The notes under the pieces were generated by a model. That model worked only from the letters and a program-made list of their open reading frames with translations. It had not been told where the DNA came from and ran no database searches. 44,260 nt of DNA from an uncultured Asticcacaulis sp. (lineage in GTDB: Bacteria; Pseudomonadota; Alphaproteobacteria; Caulobacterales; Caulobacteraceae), in contig CAMLIY010000005.1 of assembly GCA_946480125.1 (NCBI GenBank), forward strand, positions 1 to 44,260, in the 5' to 3' direction. Shown here piece after piece: positions 14,582-22,444 of the stretch (positions within the stretch are counted from its first letter, which is position 1; every line of letters begins with the position of its first letter). The position numbers were made by a program, and so were the translations under genes.

Positions 14582-17140
14582 TCACCACGCCTTGGTGACG
14601 GTCAGGCTGACGAAACGCCCGACCAGAGACGCATTTGTGCTGTCGAAAGCCAGCCCTTCATAGGCCAGCGCGGGACTGGCAACGTAGGGCGGGTCTTTGT
14701 CAAACAGGTTCGATACGGACAGAGCCAGCTTGAGGCCTTCGGCCAAGGTAGATTTGCCCGCGAAGGTATAGGCGAGACTTGCGTCCACTGTCGTCCAGGA
14801 GGCGACTGATCCGTTTGGCGTAATGCCAGTATCTGTCTCATCGCCCTGATAGTTGACGATGCCTGACGCGGACAGACTGCCCCTGTGCCAGGTGAGACCA
14901 CCGCGTGCCTTGAAATCGGGGGCGTTGAAGATGGTGCCGGAGAGGACGGCACTCGGTTGGGTCTCGATAGTCTGTTGTTCGAGGTGCAGCCATGTGGCGT
15001 TGGCGAAGGTGACCAACACACCGCCGCCCAGATCGAAGCGTTGACGATAGCTCAGATCGACGCCGTGCGCCGTTTGGGCAGTGGCATTCTGGTAGTTGTC
15101 ATAGGCAATGACCGAGACGTTGTTGGGGTCGTAGGTCATCCCGGAGTAGTTATCCATGGAATAGGCGTTCGCCACCAGGTTTTCGACAGTGCCTGCACTG
15201 GGATCGACATCGAGGAAAGGGGTGAACTGCGGGTTCGAAAGCGCAGCGGTCAACGGGTTGATCGGCTGAACAACCCGGTCCGTGTAATCGATGTTGAACA
15301 GGTTCAGCGAGAGCGTGAGTCCCGGCGCCGCCGCCGGGGTGTAGTCGGCCCCCAACGACCAAGAGGTTGATTTTTCCGGTCTCAAGCTCGTATTGCCGCC
15401 ATAGACCAGCATGGCGGCGGTCCCGTCATTGGTGCCGCCCAGTATGGCGGGCTTGTAAAGCGCCAAGGTCACCTGCTGATACATTTGGAGGAAGGATGGC
15501 GCTTTGAAGGACTTGCCCCAACTGGCTCGCACCGTCAGGTCGTTGAACGGGACATATCGCAGGCCGACACGCGGATTGGTCGTGGAGCCAAAATCGCTAT
15601 AGTGTTCAGTCCGTGCCGACAGATTGAGTTCGAGGGCATGCAGGCCTGTGCGGTCGCCCGACGGCGCGATGAACGGCACTTCACCTTCGATATAGGCGTA
15701 TTCCACCTGGCGCGACGGCGTAAGTGTCTTGGCGGCGCCAGTGAAACCTTGTTGGAAGTGTTCGGCGCGCAACCCACCGCCAATGGCAATTTTAAGCGGC
15801 CCGCCGGGAAGCGCCAGGAGTGTGCCATCTGCGGTCGTTTCCACATACTGCAAGCTATTGGTGTTGTAGTTGCGATAATCTGTACCGAAATAAGTGATGC
15901 CCGCGCTGTTTCGGCTGCCCGCTGCGCCTGCGGTCACGTGCCCTTTCCAGTCTTTGGGCAAGGCCAGATCGACGATGCCCGTCACGGAATAGGCCGGCGT
16001 GTAGGTCCAGCCGGTGTAGCCGTCATCGGCCACATAGGCGTGAGAGGTGTAGGTCGTATTGCGATCCGACAACAAGGCGTCAAGCGATACCGACACGGCC
16101 TCATTCAAAGCGCGCCCCAGGCTGATAAAGGCTGAACGGCGGACCTGCGGCTGTATCAGGGTCGCGTCCGGCGCCACTGCAGAGGCGAAGTCCCTGTCGC
16201 CCGCCAGGATGGTGTCCTGCTTGGCGTATTCCAAATTCAACAGGGCATATCCAGAGGTGCCCGAGTGGCCGGCCATCATGCTGTAGGTCTGTTCGGCACC
16301 GCCACCCTGGGTGGTCGTGCCCATTCGCGCGCTGACCTCTGCCCCGTTGAAGGTCTTTTGCAGGATGATATTGGCGACGCCGGCGACGGCATCCGAGCCG
16401 TATAAGGCTGAAGCGCCATCCGGTACAATCTCGATCCGCTTGACGGCCGAAAGCGGTATGCCCGATATATCCGCGCCCTGAAACGAACTGTCGGCGGCCA
16501 GGCGATGGCCATTGACCAGCACCAGAGTGGCATCCGATCCAAGGCCTCTCAGGTTGACGGTTGAGGCATTGGTGACATTCAGATTGTTGATGTTGGTGGC
16601 AGAGGCGGCGAGCACACCCGGGTTTTGCCCGCCCGCGAAATTCTCTGGGAGGCTGCGCATAACGTCGCCGATTTGCCCGTAGCCTGAGGCGTCGATATCG
16701 GCGCGCGTCACCGTGTGTACGGGTGATGTCGGATTGCCGCCCCGAATGTGCGAGCCGGTTACAACCACCTCGGTCGGCGCCTCCTCTGCCCCTTGTGGTG
16801 CAGGCTGAGCGACGGCACGCAAGGTGATCGTTCGCTCGGTTTCGCTGGCAACCTCCAAGCCAGAGCCGGTCAACAATTGGCTTAGCGCGTCACGGATAGA
16901 ATAGTTGCCTTTCAGGGTCGGCGCGGTTGACCGAGACGCGACATCGAATGGGAATAGAACCTGCATTCCCGTTTGCGTGGAAAGATCATTCAAAGCTTGA
17001 GCGGTGTTTTCCGCCGGAATGTTCAATTTATACGCAGATGATTCTGCAAAGACAGGCGAAGAAACAAATAGAATCGCACTACAGACGAGCGCGCAGACGG
17101 ACACACTTCGGGCACAGGCCCGCTTTGAGCTTGATCTCAT
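14582..17140 (-). CDS. TonB-dependent receptor with STN signalling domain (lasso uptake)
   Basis: The protein has 852 aa with a signal peptide (1-32). An STN domain follows (about 35-110; AYKLNIPAENTAQALNDLS, LKGNYSIRDALSQLLTGSGL), then a TonB box-like TEVVVTG, a plug (RGLGSDATLVLVNGHRLA) and a 22-strand barrel ending RFVSLTVTKAW. Such receptors pass a signal to an inner-membrane FecR when they bind their ligand. Placed directly between FecR and the isopeptidase, it most likely imports the lasso peptide made by this locus, or a ligand it carries. There is a ribosome site (GGGGAA) before the ATG. The intergenic 17141-17243 probably holds the FecI-type promoter, but I could not define it. Confidence 0.92.
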   Translation of the reverse strand: MRSSSKRACARSVSVCALVCSAILFVSSPVFAESSAYKLNIPAENTAQALNDLSTQTGMQVLFPFDVASRSTAPTLKGNYSIRDALSQLLTGSGLEVASETERTITLRAVAQPAPQGAEEAPTEVVVTGSHIRGGNPTSPVHTVTRADIDASGYGQIGDVMRSLPENFAGGQNPGVLAASATNINNLNVTNASTVNLRGLGSDATLVLVNGHRLAADSSFQGADISGIPLSAVKRIEIVPDGASALYGSDAVAGVANIILQKTFNGAEVSARMGTTTQGGGAEQTYSMMAGHSGTSGYALLNLEYAKQDTILAGDRDFASAVAPDATLIQPQVRRSAFISLGRALNEAVSVSLDALLSDRNTTYTSHAYVADDGYTGWTYTPAYSVTGIVDLALPKDWKGHVTAGAAGSRNSAGITYFGTDYRNYNTNSLQYVETTADGTLLALPGGPLKIAIGGGLRAEHFQQGFTGAAKTLTPSRQVEYAYIEGEVPFIAPSGDRTGLHALELNLSARTEHYSDFGSTTNPRVGLRYVPFNDLTVRASWGKSFKAPSFLQMYQQVTLALYKPAILGGTNDGTAAMLVYGGNTSLRPEKSTSWSLGADYTPAAAPGLTLSLNLFNIDYTDRVVQPINPLTAALSNPQFTPFLDVDPSAGTVENLVANAYSMDNYSGMTYDPNNVSVIAYDNYQNATAQTAHGVDLSYRQRFDLGGGVLVTFANATWLHLEQQTIETQPSAVLSGTIFNAPDFKARGGLTWHRGSLSASGIVNYQGDETDTGITPNGSVASWTTVDASLAYTFAGKSTLAEGLKLALSVSNLFDKDPPYVASPALAYEGLAFDSTNASLVGRFVSLTVTKAW

Positions 17141-17243
17141 TTTCGTAATTCCCCTTTGTCCGCGTGACGTTTTTATGACGCGTACTGAGGGGACGAACGG
17201 ATGCTTTGATCGGTACTAAAATTTATGAAAAGCCGACGATATT

Positions 17244-18185
17244 TTATTTGGTGAGGACCACCGCGCCGTCTGCGGTATGCGTCGCCACGATGCCGAAGCC
17301 GTCATGCAAGGATGCCAAAAAGTCCGCGGGGTCATGAGAATTAAAGCGTCCCCCCAAGCGAATCCCTTGGATGGATGGATCTCCAATCGAAATCTTTTGG
17401 GTCAAATAACGATTGTACTCTTCGATGGCTGCGCCAAGAGTGACGCCATTGAAGTAGACCTGTCCACTCTGCCAGGCAGAGACAAATTGGATATCGGCCG
17501 GTGTCATGGCTCGCGTCCGCGAAACGGTCGAACCCGCCAGGACGGCTTCCCCTTGCTGAACGGTCACGGCACCACCGGCCGAAGATGCCGCCTCGCGCAC
17601 GCGAACGGCGCCTTGCAACACCAGCAAGTCGAGCGCGCCGTCGCGTAGGCGCGCATTGACCTTGCCGCCGTCGAAAAGCACCAGTTTATTACCGGCATAG
17701 AGGCACATCGGGCGCGGATCGGCCGGCATGGATAAGGCGATTTCTCCCTTTTTCAGCCAGATCGCGCGTTGCTTGCTGTCGAACTTCCATTCCACTTGGC
17801 TATCTGTGTTGACGGACAGGTGGCCGCCATCGGGCAAGCCAACTTGCCGTAGCTCTCCGACATTCGTGTGCGCAGACGCGCGCCCTCCCCGCATCAAGGC
17901 GAAGGTGCCGAGCCCCAGGGCGACCGCGCCAATAGACGCGACGGCTGCTTGAATGAACATCCGCCGGTCGGGACCACTCTGCAATAGATATCCGAGTCCG
18001 GGCTTTACGCGAGAGACTTCGGCTGCCAAACCGAGCATGCGCGCGAAAGCTGCAGCGTTACGCGGATCGCTGTCGCGCCAGGCTTCAAATGCGGCCTGGT
18101 CGCCCGTGCCGCATTCCATGTCGGCATGCCATTCGGCCGCCTCAGCGAGGCGGTCGTCTACGGACAGCTCGGTCTTGCTGGTCAC
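17244..18185 (-). CDS. FecR-like anti-sigma/sigma-regulator
   Basis: The protein has 313 aa with a GTG start overlapping the sigma-factor stop by 4 nt (GTGA). The N-terminal DUF4880-type cytoplasmic region has EAAEWHADMECGTGDQAAFEAWRDSDPRNAAAF, the classic FecR start. A transmembrane span lies at about 77-99. The periplasmic FecR domain follows (VGLPDGGHLSVNTDSQ), ending in a C-terminal STN-like segment (GVTLGAAIEEYNRY). It relays receptor occupancy to the cytoplasmic sigma factor. The order sigma-FecR-receptor-isopeptidase fits a feedback circuit in which returning lasso peptide induces its own uptake and degradation (inference). Confidence 0.92.
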   Translation of the reverse strand: MTSKTELSVDDRLAEAAEWHADMECGTGDQAAFEAWRDSDPRNAAAFARMLGLAAEVSRVKPGLGYLLQSGPDRRMFIQAAVASIGAVALGLGTFALMRGGRASAHTNVGELRQVGLPDGGHLSVNTDSQVEWKFDSKQRAIWLKKGEIALSMPADPRPMCLYAGNKLVLFDGGKVNARLRDGALDLLVLQGAVRVREAASSAGGAVTVQQGEAVLAGSTVSRTRAMTPADIQFVSAWQSGQVYFNGVTLGAAIEEYNRYLTQKISIGDPSIQGIRLGGRFNSHDPADFLASLHDGFGIVATHTADGAVVLTK

Positions 18186-19051
18186 CGCTTTCGATCCTTG
18201 AGCGTTCGGTCAAGCGTCTCTTCACTTGCCCGCCTCGCTACCCATACCTTGAGATCGACGGCTTTGCGATGATTTTCGAGGTACTTGTGCAGTTCGACCA
18301 TGCCGCGGGCCAACTGGCTTTTGACGGTGCCGATTCCAATCCCCAGCCTTTCCGCGATTTCCGCCGGCGGTACATCATCGATCCGCCGCATGATAAAGAT
18401 TTGCCGACATTGCCCCGGCAGTTTCTCGATCGCCGCCAGGACTAGCCGAAGGCTCTCGCGATCGGACAAAGACTGAGAGGCATCGGGCGACACATCGGCC
18501 AAGGCTGATAACTCGGTATCGGCAAATTGCACCATCGGCACCACCTTCTGCCGGCGTAAGCCATCCAGGGCCAGATTGGTGATCGCCTTGCGCACAAAGG
18601 CGCGAGGGTTTTCAACCGACCGCCAACGCTCACCGGTCAGGACGGCCGCATAGGCGTCCTGTACGAGATCGCGAGCCGTCTCCAGATTACCGGTCATTCG
18701 ACGCGCGACCCGAAGAAACAGACCTTCATGCGGCGACACATGATCGCGAAACCAGCGATCGACATCGCGGACCCAAGAGGTTTTCACAACCGGGTCACCG
18801 CCTGCGAGCCCCTTTACGCCGAAGCCCTGGAAGAAGTAAGCTTCAGTCACACGGATCAAATCGGCGACATGAAGCAGGTCTTCACAGCTAAGACGCGCCC
18901 TGCCCTCCTCGATCGCACATAACTGATCCTCGGAAATCCCGAGGAACCCTGCCAACCACTCTTCCGACATCTGGACAAAAAGCCGGCGTGCACGCAAGCG
19001 GGCGCCGACGTGTCGATCGACACTGTTTAGAGGTATCTGATCTCTCGACAT
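18182..19051 (-). CDS. ECF sigma factor with N-terminal XRE-type HTH domain (fusion)
   Basis: The protein has 289 aa from MSRDQIPLNS; an in-frame reading from 19291 would run through the palindrome region and is rejected. Residues about 11-75 form an XRE-like HTH (VGARLRARRLFVQMSEEWLAGFLGISEDQLCAIEEG, then LLHVADLIRV). Residues about 110-170 are sigma region 2 (ETARDLVQDAYAAVL, NPRAFVRKAITNLALDGLRR). Residues about 205-262 are region 4 (IEKLPGQCRQIFIMRRIDD, AERLGIGIGTVKSQLARGM). FecI-type sigma factors are normally about 160-200 aa and lack the HTH. The XRE part could give promoter selectivity or act as a built-in sensor. The gene overlaps FecR by 4 nt. Confidence 0.85.
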   Translation of the reverse strand: MSRDQIPLNSVDRHVGARLRARRLFVQMSEEWLAGFLGISEDQLCAIEEGRARLSCEDLLHVADLIRVTEAYFFQGFGVKGLAGGDPVVKTSWVRDVDRWFRDHVSPHEGLFLRVARRMTGNLETARDLVQDAYAAVLTGERWRSVENPRAFVRKAITNLALDGLRRQKVVPMVQFADTELSALADVSPDASQSLSDRESLRLVLAAIEKLPGQCRQIFIMRRIDDVPPAEIAERLGIGIGTVKSQLARGMVELHKYLENHRKAVDLKVWVARRASEETLDRTLKDRKR

Positions 19052-19105
19052 AGAACTTCGCACCCTACCAGAGAAAACCGAAAAGCGCCGCCAAACGCGA
19101 CCGTT

Positions 19106-19168
19106 TTGGTCCTTTAGTAGACCATATTGAACATGGGAATGCACGCAGAAACAGAACATTTTGTTCTG
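19106..19168. promoter_or_regulatory. Paired palindromes upstream of and abutting XRE gene 1
   Basis: TTGGTC (19106-19111) faces AGACCA (19119-19124). After exactly 27 nt, CAGAACA (19152-19158) faces TGTTCTG (19162-19168) with a 3-nt spacer and touches the ATG at 19169. No Shine-Dalgarno sequence lies between. The same arrangement recurs at 19544-19606. The region also lies 54 nt upstream of the divergent sigma-factor start, so a protein bound here could control both directions. Confidence 0.75.
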
Positions 19169-19489
19169 ATGAAAGTTCTGGGCGAAAATTTGAAGCGCCG
19201 AGCACGTGAGCTTCGACTTACGGATGCAGCGGTAGCCAGAAGGGTGGGAATTGATCCCCATCGCTATGGCTACTATTCTTTGGGCCAACACGACCCTGAC
19301 CCGGCTTTGTTGATCAAGATTGCTGAAGCGCTGCTTACAACGCCGAATGCCTTACTTGGCGTTGTCGAACCAAGCCACGATCCTCGCCTTAGTCGGTTCT
19401 TGGCCGTATGCGCATACCTCGATGACAGCCAGATTGACACCGTAACGGCTTTAGCTGAAACTTTGGCCACCAAGAATAACGCGGGCTAA
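19169..19489 (+). CDS. XRE-family transcriptional regulator 1
   Basis: The protein has 106 aa from MKVLGENLKRR, the ATG directly next to the CAGAACA/TGTTCTG palindrome. The HTH spans about 5-58: LTDAAVARRVGIDPHRYGYYSLGQHDPDPALLIKIAEAL. The tail, LTTPNALLGVVEPS and DDSQIDTVTALAETLA, is nearly the same as in its paralogue at 19607. The chosen start gives the same N-terminus as the paralogue; an upstream ATG at 19127 would put the palindrome inside the coding region. It is divergent from the sigma-FecR-receptor operon and probably represses itself and perhaps that operon (inference from operator position). Confidence 0.82.
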   Translation: MKVLGENLKRRARELRLTDAAVARRVGIDPHRYGYYSLGQHDPDPALLIKIAEALLTTPNALLGVVEPSHDPRLSRFLAVCAYLDDSQIDTVTALAETLATKNNAG

Positions 19490-19543
19490 TGGCTCTTGGA
19501 AAACCTACTGTCGTCGCTGATTTAACGCGAACAGGAGACTAAT

Positions 19544-19606
19544 TTGGTCTTCATATAGACCAACTTGTTCATATAATTATTTGAAAAATCAGAACAAATT
19601 GTTCTG
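19544..19606. promoter_or_regulatory. Paired palindromes upstream of and abutting XRE gene 2
   Basis: TTGGTCT (19544-19550) faces AGACCAA (19557-19563). CAGAACA (19590-19596) faces TGTTCTG (19600-19606), directly followed by the ATG at 19607. The distance from the AGACCA arm to the CAGAACA arm is again 27 nt, as before gene 1. A TATAAT-like hexamer (19572-19577) lies between them, so transcription would start inside or next to the second palindrome and give a leaderless or nearly leaderless mRNA. Confidence 0.78.
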
Positions 19607-19918
19607 ATGACCAATCTCGCAAAAAACTTAAAACAGCGCGCGAAAGATCTGAAGCTTACGGACGCCGCAATTGCTGAAAAACTGGGAATGGATTCTCGTC
19701 GGTACGGCTACTATGCCACCGGAGATCGGGAGCCGGACATGGCTACGTTGATAAATATCGCCACGGCCCTCCTGACGACTCCAAACGCCTTACTAGGCGT
19801 AGTCGAACCAGGGTCCGCTCCACGTTTGCAACGTCTACTTGGTGCGTGTTCAAACCTAAGCGACGATCAAATAGAAACGATTACGGTCCTGGCCGAAACC
19901 CTTGCCTCAAAGCAGTAA
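19607..19918 (+). CDS. XRE-family transcriptional regulator 2 (paralogue of regulator 1)
   Basis: The protein has 103 aa. The HTH spans about residues 5-57 (KLTDAAIAEKLGMDSRRYGYYATGDREPDMATLINIATAL), followed by LLTTPNALLGVVEPG and DDQIETITVLAETLAS. It is clearly a tandem duplicate of the gene at 19169, and both coding and control sequences were copied. There is no ribosome site before the ATG; the palindrome occupies that space. Divergence in the recognition helix (VGIDPHRYG against LGMDSRRYG) is small, so both may bind the same operators. The protein may also be a partner for the XRE domain of the fused sigma factor. Confidence 0.82.
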   Translation: MTNLAKNLKQRAKDLKLTDAAIAEKLGMDSRRYGYYATGDREPDMATLINIATALLTTPNALLGVVEPGSAPRLQRLLGACSNLSDDQIETITVLAETLASKQ

Positions 19919-19995
19919 TTTGCCTTTCGACCGACTCGCACCGTGATTCCCGGTCCGATGGTGGCCCTTGGGGCGCCCACTGAAAGGACTGACTG

Positions 19996-20079
19996 ATGAA
20001 CACCGCCGACCTTATTGAAAAGCTCGCGACCGATCAAAGCATAACGGCTGCATCGGCTATCCACGCCCTGACCTGTTGA
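19996..20079 (+). pseudogene. HU-type DNA-binding protein, 5' fragment
   Basis: The 27-codon frame MNTADLIEKLATDQSIT matches the start of HU/IHF-family proteins, and GAAAGGA lies before the ATG. The frame then departs from the family and stops after about 27 codons, where full-length HU has about 90. The break coincides with the start of the GntR relic, so this is a rearrangement scar. Confidence 0.6.
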
Positions 20080-20555
20080 CCTACCGGCCCGGTTTCACAC
20101 GCGGCAAGAACCTCATCACAGTCTTCAAGTTCCGTCGCGCCCAATATCATCTGCGACAGGACATCCGCCATCACTGTCTGAACCAGGATGTTGTCACCGT
20201 CGGCAAAACGAGCCGGAATCTCCGGCACATCGGCGTTCAGGTACAATCGGACATCGTGGCCGGGACGGAACAGTTGTTCGGGGCTATTGCAGGCCTGGGC
20301 GGAAATGGGGAACACCGGCGCGCAATAAGCAGCACGAACGACCGCCTGCGGCCGATTCGTATGTTGCCGGATTTCAGCGTCCGGGAAAGAGAGGCCGAGT
20401 TCAGGGACCTGACCGACGCGTGGAGCAGAAGCGATATCGGACCGCTTCGGGGCCTTGTCCGGGCTTACCACAGACGACGGCTGGATATTATTCCGAAAAT
20501 CGTTTCACTGGCTTACCGCGAACCGAACGAAATCGGAGATCGGGGATTGCATTAG
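20080..20555 (+). pseudogene. GntR/FCD regulator relic (HTH lost)
   Basis: Plus-strand translation gives TEQLFGAIAGL, NDRLRPIRML, REAEFRDLTDAWSRSDIGPLRGLVRAYHRRR and PKIVSLAYRE. Each aligns in order to the C-terminal domain of the GntR protein at 7556-8182 (TEAIFLSIAGL, NDRLRAARVV, LAELRAAWDKDDLNALEDLIHAYHGHR, SKTVSLLYAN). The N-terminal winged HTH is missing and the upstream part meets an HU gene fragment. It may be untranslated debris. Its end overlaps the convergent nuclease gene by 4 nt. Confidence 0.65.
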
Positions 20556-21160
20556 CACCAGGGTTCCCTGTGTCCCGTCCAGCTCCGGGCGAGCCCTTCG
20601 TTTACAAGTTGCTGACCGACGGATTTACCATCTCGCACCACTATCAATAGCTCCCGGCCGTACATGTCGACAGGCCGGTCTCCGCCCTCACGCAGCTCAA
20701 ATGCCCCCTGATTCAGTAATTCTATCAACCTGCGCGTTGCTTTCATGCCCAATTGATATTCGTAGTCACATTTTGGCTGACTGATTTCAGGCGTATCGAT
20801 GTCGGCTATCCTGATTTTTTTACCGGAAAGCCAGAAGGTATCTCCATCCACAACACAGGTTACACGCACTGTAGCGCACTTAGCGAATGTCCCGTTACTC
20901 ATGGCCGCCGAATCTCTGCCCGACGGGTCTTCGACGGGGTCTTTTAACTGATATGGTTCAGACCCGGCGCGCTCGGTTAGATTTTCCGACAGCGTGCTCC
21001 CCGCAAAAGATAAGGGGGTGCTCCGCTGAGGCGCATGAAGAAGAAACACGGCCCCCGCGAAGACCAGACCGACACCTATTAAGCCTATCTCGCGAAGCCG
21101 TAACGACGGTCCTTCGGGCTTTGCGAAACGTCCCCTCTTCCTGTGCTTAACAGAGCGCAA
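20552..21160 (-). CDS. Membrane-anchored staphylococcal-nuclease-like (SNase) enzyme
   Basis: The protein has 202 aa with a TTG start (AAGGTGG upstream), 16 nt after the preceding gene. The basic N-terminus and a single span (about 24-42) predict an inner-membrane anchor with the rest in the periplasm. The SNase domain (about 97-200) keeps the catalytic set: VVDGDTF with Asp105, Arg117 in KIRIADIDTPE, Asp122, Thr123, Glu125, and Arg169 in DMYGRELL. These correspond to staphylococcal nuclease D21, R35, D40, T41, E43 and R87, so Ca-dependent DNA/RNA hydrolysis is expected. It is the last gene of the motor-like operon and is the likely effector. Confidence 0.87.
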   Translation of the reverse strand: MRSVKHRKRGRFAKPEGPSLRLREIGLIGVGLVFAGAVFLLHAPQRSTPLSFAGSTLSENLTERAGSEPYQLKDPVEDPSGRDSAAMSNGTFAKCATVRVTCVVDGDTFWLSGKKIRIADIDTPEISQPKCDYEYQLGMKATRRLIELLNQGAFELREGGDRPVDMYGRELLIVVRDGKSVGQQLVNEGLARSWTGHREPWC

Positions 21161-21176
21161 AATTGGCCACCTTCAG

Positions 21177-21530
21177 TTAGTCCCGTCGAATACCAAATAA
21201 TTTACGGAGGAACGCCCCGAAACCGGGGCGTGTCTCACGGGATATCTCGCTGGCGGGAAAAGTTGATATATCTTCGGGACTGCGCTCACCCGAATAGTGG
21301 GCGCTCATATCCGAATAATGCCCATGCCCTTCTGAAGAAGGGGGGGCAATATCCTGGATATTCACGTCAGGGGATTCAACGTCCTCCGCCTGTGACACGA
21401 ATTCCGGTCTTAACGCGTTATTCGAAGGCAATCTGGCGCTTTCAGGCTCTACAACCGGAACTGCCAGGAAAAATCGCTTACGGCGCAATGCGACATCGAT
21501 CCTTTCGAGATTTCGGTCGATGGCATCCAT
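21177..21530 (-). CDS. Small hypothetical protein of motor-nuclease operon
   Basis: The protein has 117 aa. The ATG overlaps the stop of the MotB-like gene (TGATG), so it is translationally coupled. It starts MDAIDRNLERIDVALRRKRFFLAVPV. The middle is polar and low in predicted structure (SSEGHGHYSDMSAHYSGERSPED), and the end is FGAFLRKLFGIRRD, a basic amphipathic helix that might contact membrane or nucleic acid. I do not recognise it. It lies between the MotB-like and nuclease genes and could be an adaptor or regulator of the nuclease (inference only). Confidence 0.7.
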   Translation of the reverse strand: MDAIDRNLERIDVALRRKRFFLAVPVVEPESARLPSNNALRPEFVSQAEDVESPDVNIQDIAPPSSEGHGHYSDMSAHYSGERSPEDISTFPASEISRETRPGFGAFLRKLFGIRRD

Positions 21531-22444
21531 CAGCGTTTCTCCGGGGTCGCCACCTGACTGGTCGACCTCCTTAAGCGAATTTCGATTCGGCGCCGGGTCT
21601 GGTCGCTGGCGGCCGATTTCCCGTCTGCAACCTTATCTACCGGCACGATCATCTGCGCTCCGGATAACGGTAAAATAGTCGTGCCCGACAGTCGGGGATC
21701 GGCCCGCAGTATCCGTATAACCGCGACTGCGCGAGCCATCGCCAGTCCGGAATTATCAGTGGAATGAAGCGCTTCGGTGTTCACCCGATTTTCAGATGCC
21801 GGAATAAGCAATCGGTCCAGATTGCTATCTCCAACCATTGGCACTTCATCCGTGTGGCCTATGACCTCCACAACATCTACCCCATAGTCGTCGATATATT
21901 GCTTCAGTAACGGGATGATAGTCGTCTTAAGTTTTGCTTCGAAGTCGGGCCGAAGCGTGGCTTTGCCACTTTCGAAATAATAGCCGCCGGCTTCGCTGAG
22001 GCTGAAAAAGGGTGGCCATTCCCCTTTTTTCCCCAGGCTTGCGCGCGTGACAGCCTGTTCCGCAAATTTATAGGGCTTATCGCTCCCGGCCTTATCGGCA
22101 GCTTCCCGCACCTGCCGTCCAAGGTCTGCATCGGCTAACATCTTGGTGCCGGTTGCTTTCGCTCCGTATTTTTCTACGGCTTTTCTGTCTGCGATCGCAC
22201 GAACCAGTTCCTTGTAATAATCATCGGGTGTTTGTGCCTGCGGATACTCGGACTGCATAACTTCAACAAGACGGCTACCCGTCCCGTCCTCTGCCGCTTT
22301 CAATCTCTTATCCCGATTGGACAACGCAGTCGCAAGCGCCATAAGCAGCACGAAAATCAGCAAAATCATAATTTCGGCTACGGTCAGTCCCAATATCAGG
22401 CCGCGCCGGTAGGGCTTATCCTGGCGAATATCATAGCCAGCCAT
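21530..22444 (-). CDS. MotB/ZorB-like protein with OmpA peptidoglycan-binding domain
   Basis: The protein has 304 aa. One membrane span (about 16-41) carries an acidic residue, Glu24 in LTVAEIMILLIF, near the position where MotB, ExbD and ZorB have their proton-carrying Asp. The periplasmic part contains an OmpA-like domain (about 150-295; YYFESGKATLRPDF, VVEVIGHTDEVP, ASENRVNTEALHS, SGLAMARAVAVIRIL, RRRIEIRL), which binds peptidoglycan. The start overlaps the stop of the MotA-like gene (TAATG). With that partner it would form an ion-driven stator fixed to the cell wall. The use of Glu in place of Asp is unusual. Confidence 0.85.
   Translation of the reverse strand: MAGYDIRQDKPYRRGLILGLTVAEIMILLIFVLLMALATALSNRDKRLKAAEDGTGSRLVEVMQSEYPQAQTPDDYYKELVRAIADRKAVEKYGAKATGTKMLADADLGRQVREAADKAGSDKPYKFAEQAVTRASLGKKGEWPPFFSLSEAGGYYFESGKATLRPDFEAKLKTTIIPLLKQYIDDYGVDVVEVIGHTDEVPMVGDSNLDRLLIPASENRVNTEALHSTDNSGLAMARAVAVIRILRADPRLSGTTILPLSGAQMIVPVDKVADGKSAASDQTRRRIEIRLRRSTSQVATPEKR

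Noticed and set aside
20034..20471. 145-codon minus-strand frame
   Set aside because: The plus strand of the same DNA encodes a GntR/FCD relic with clear block-by-block similarity to the protein at 7556; the minus frame is its shadow.
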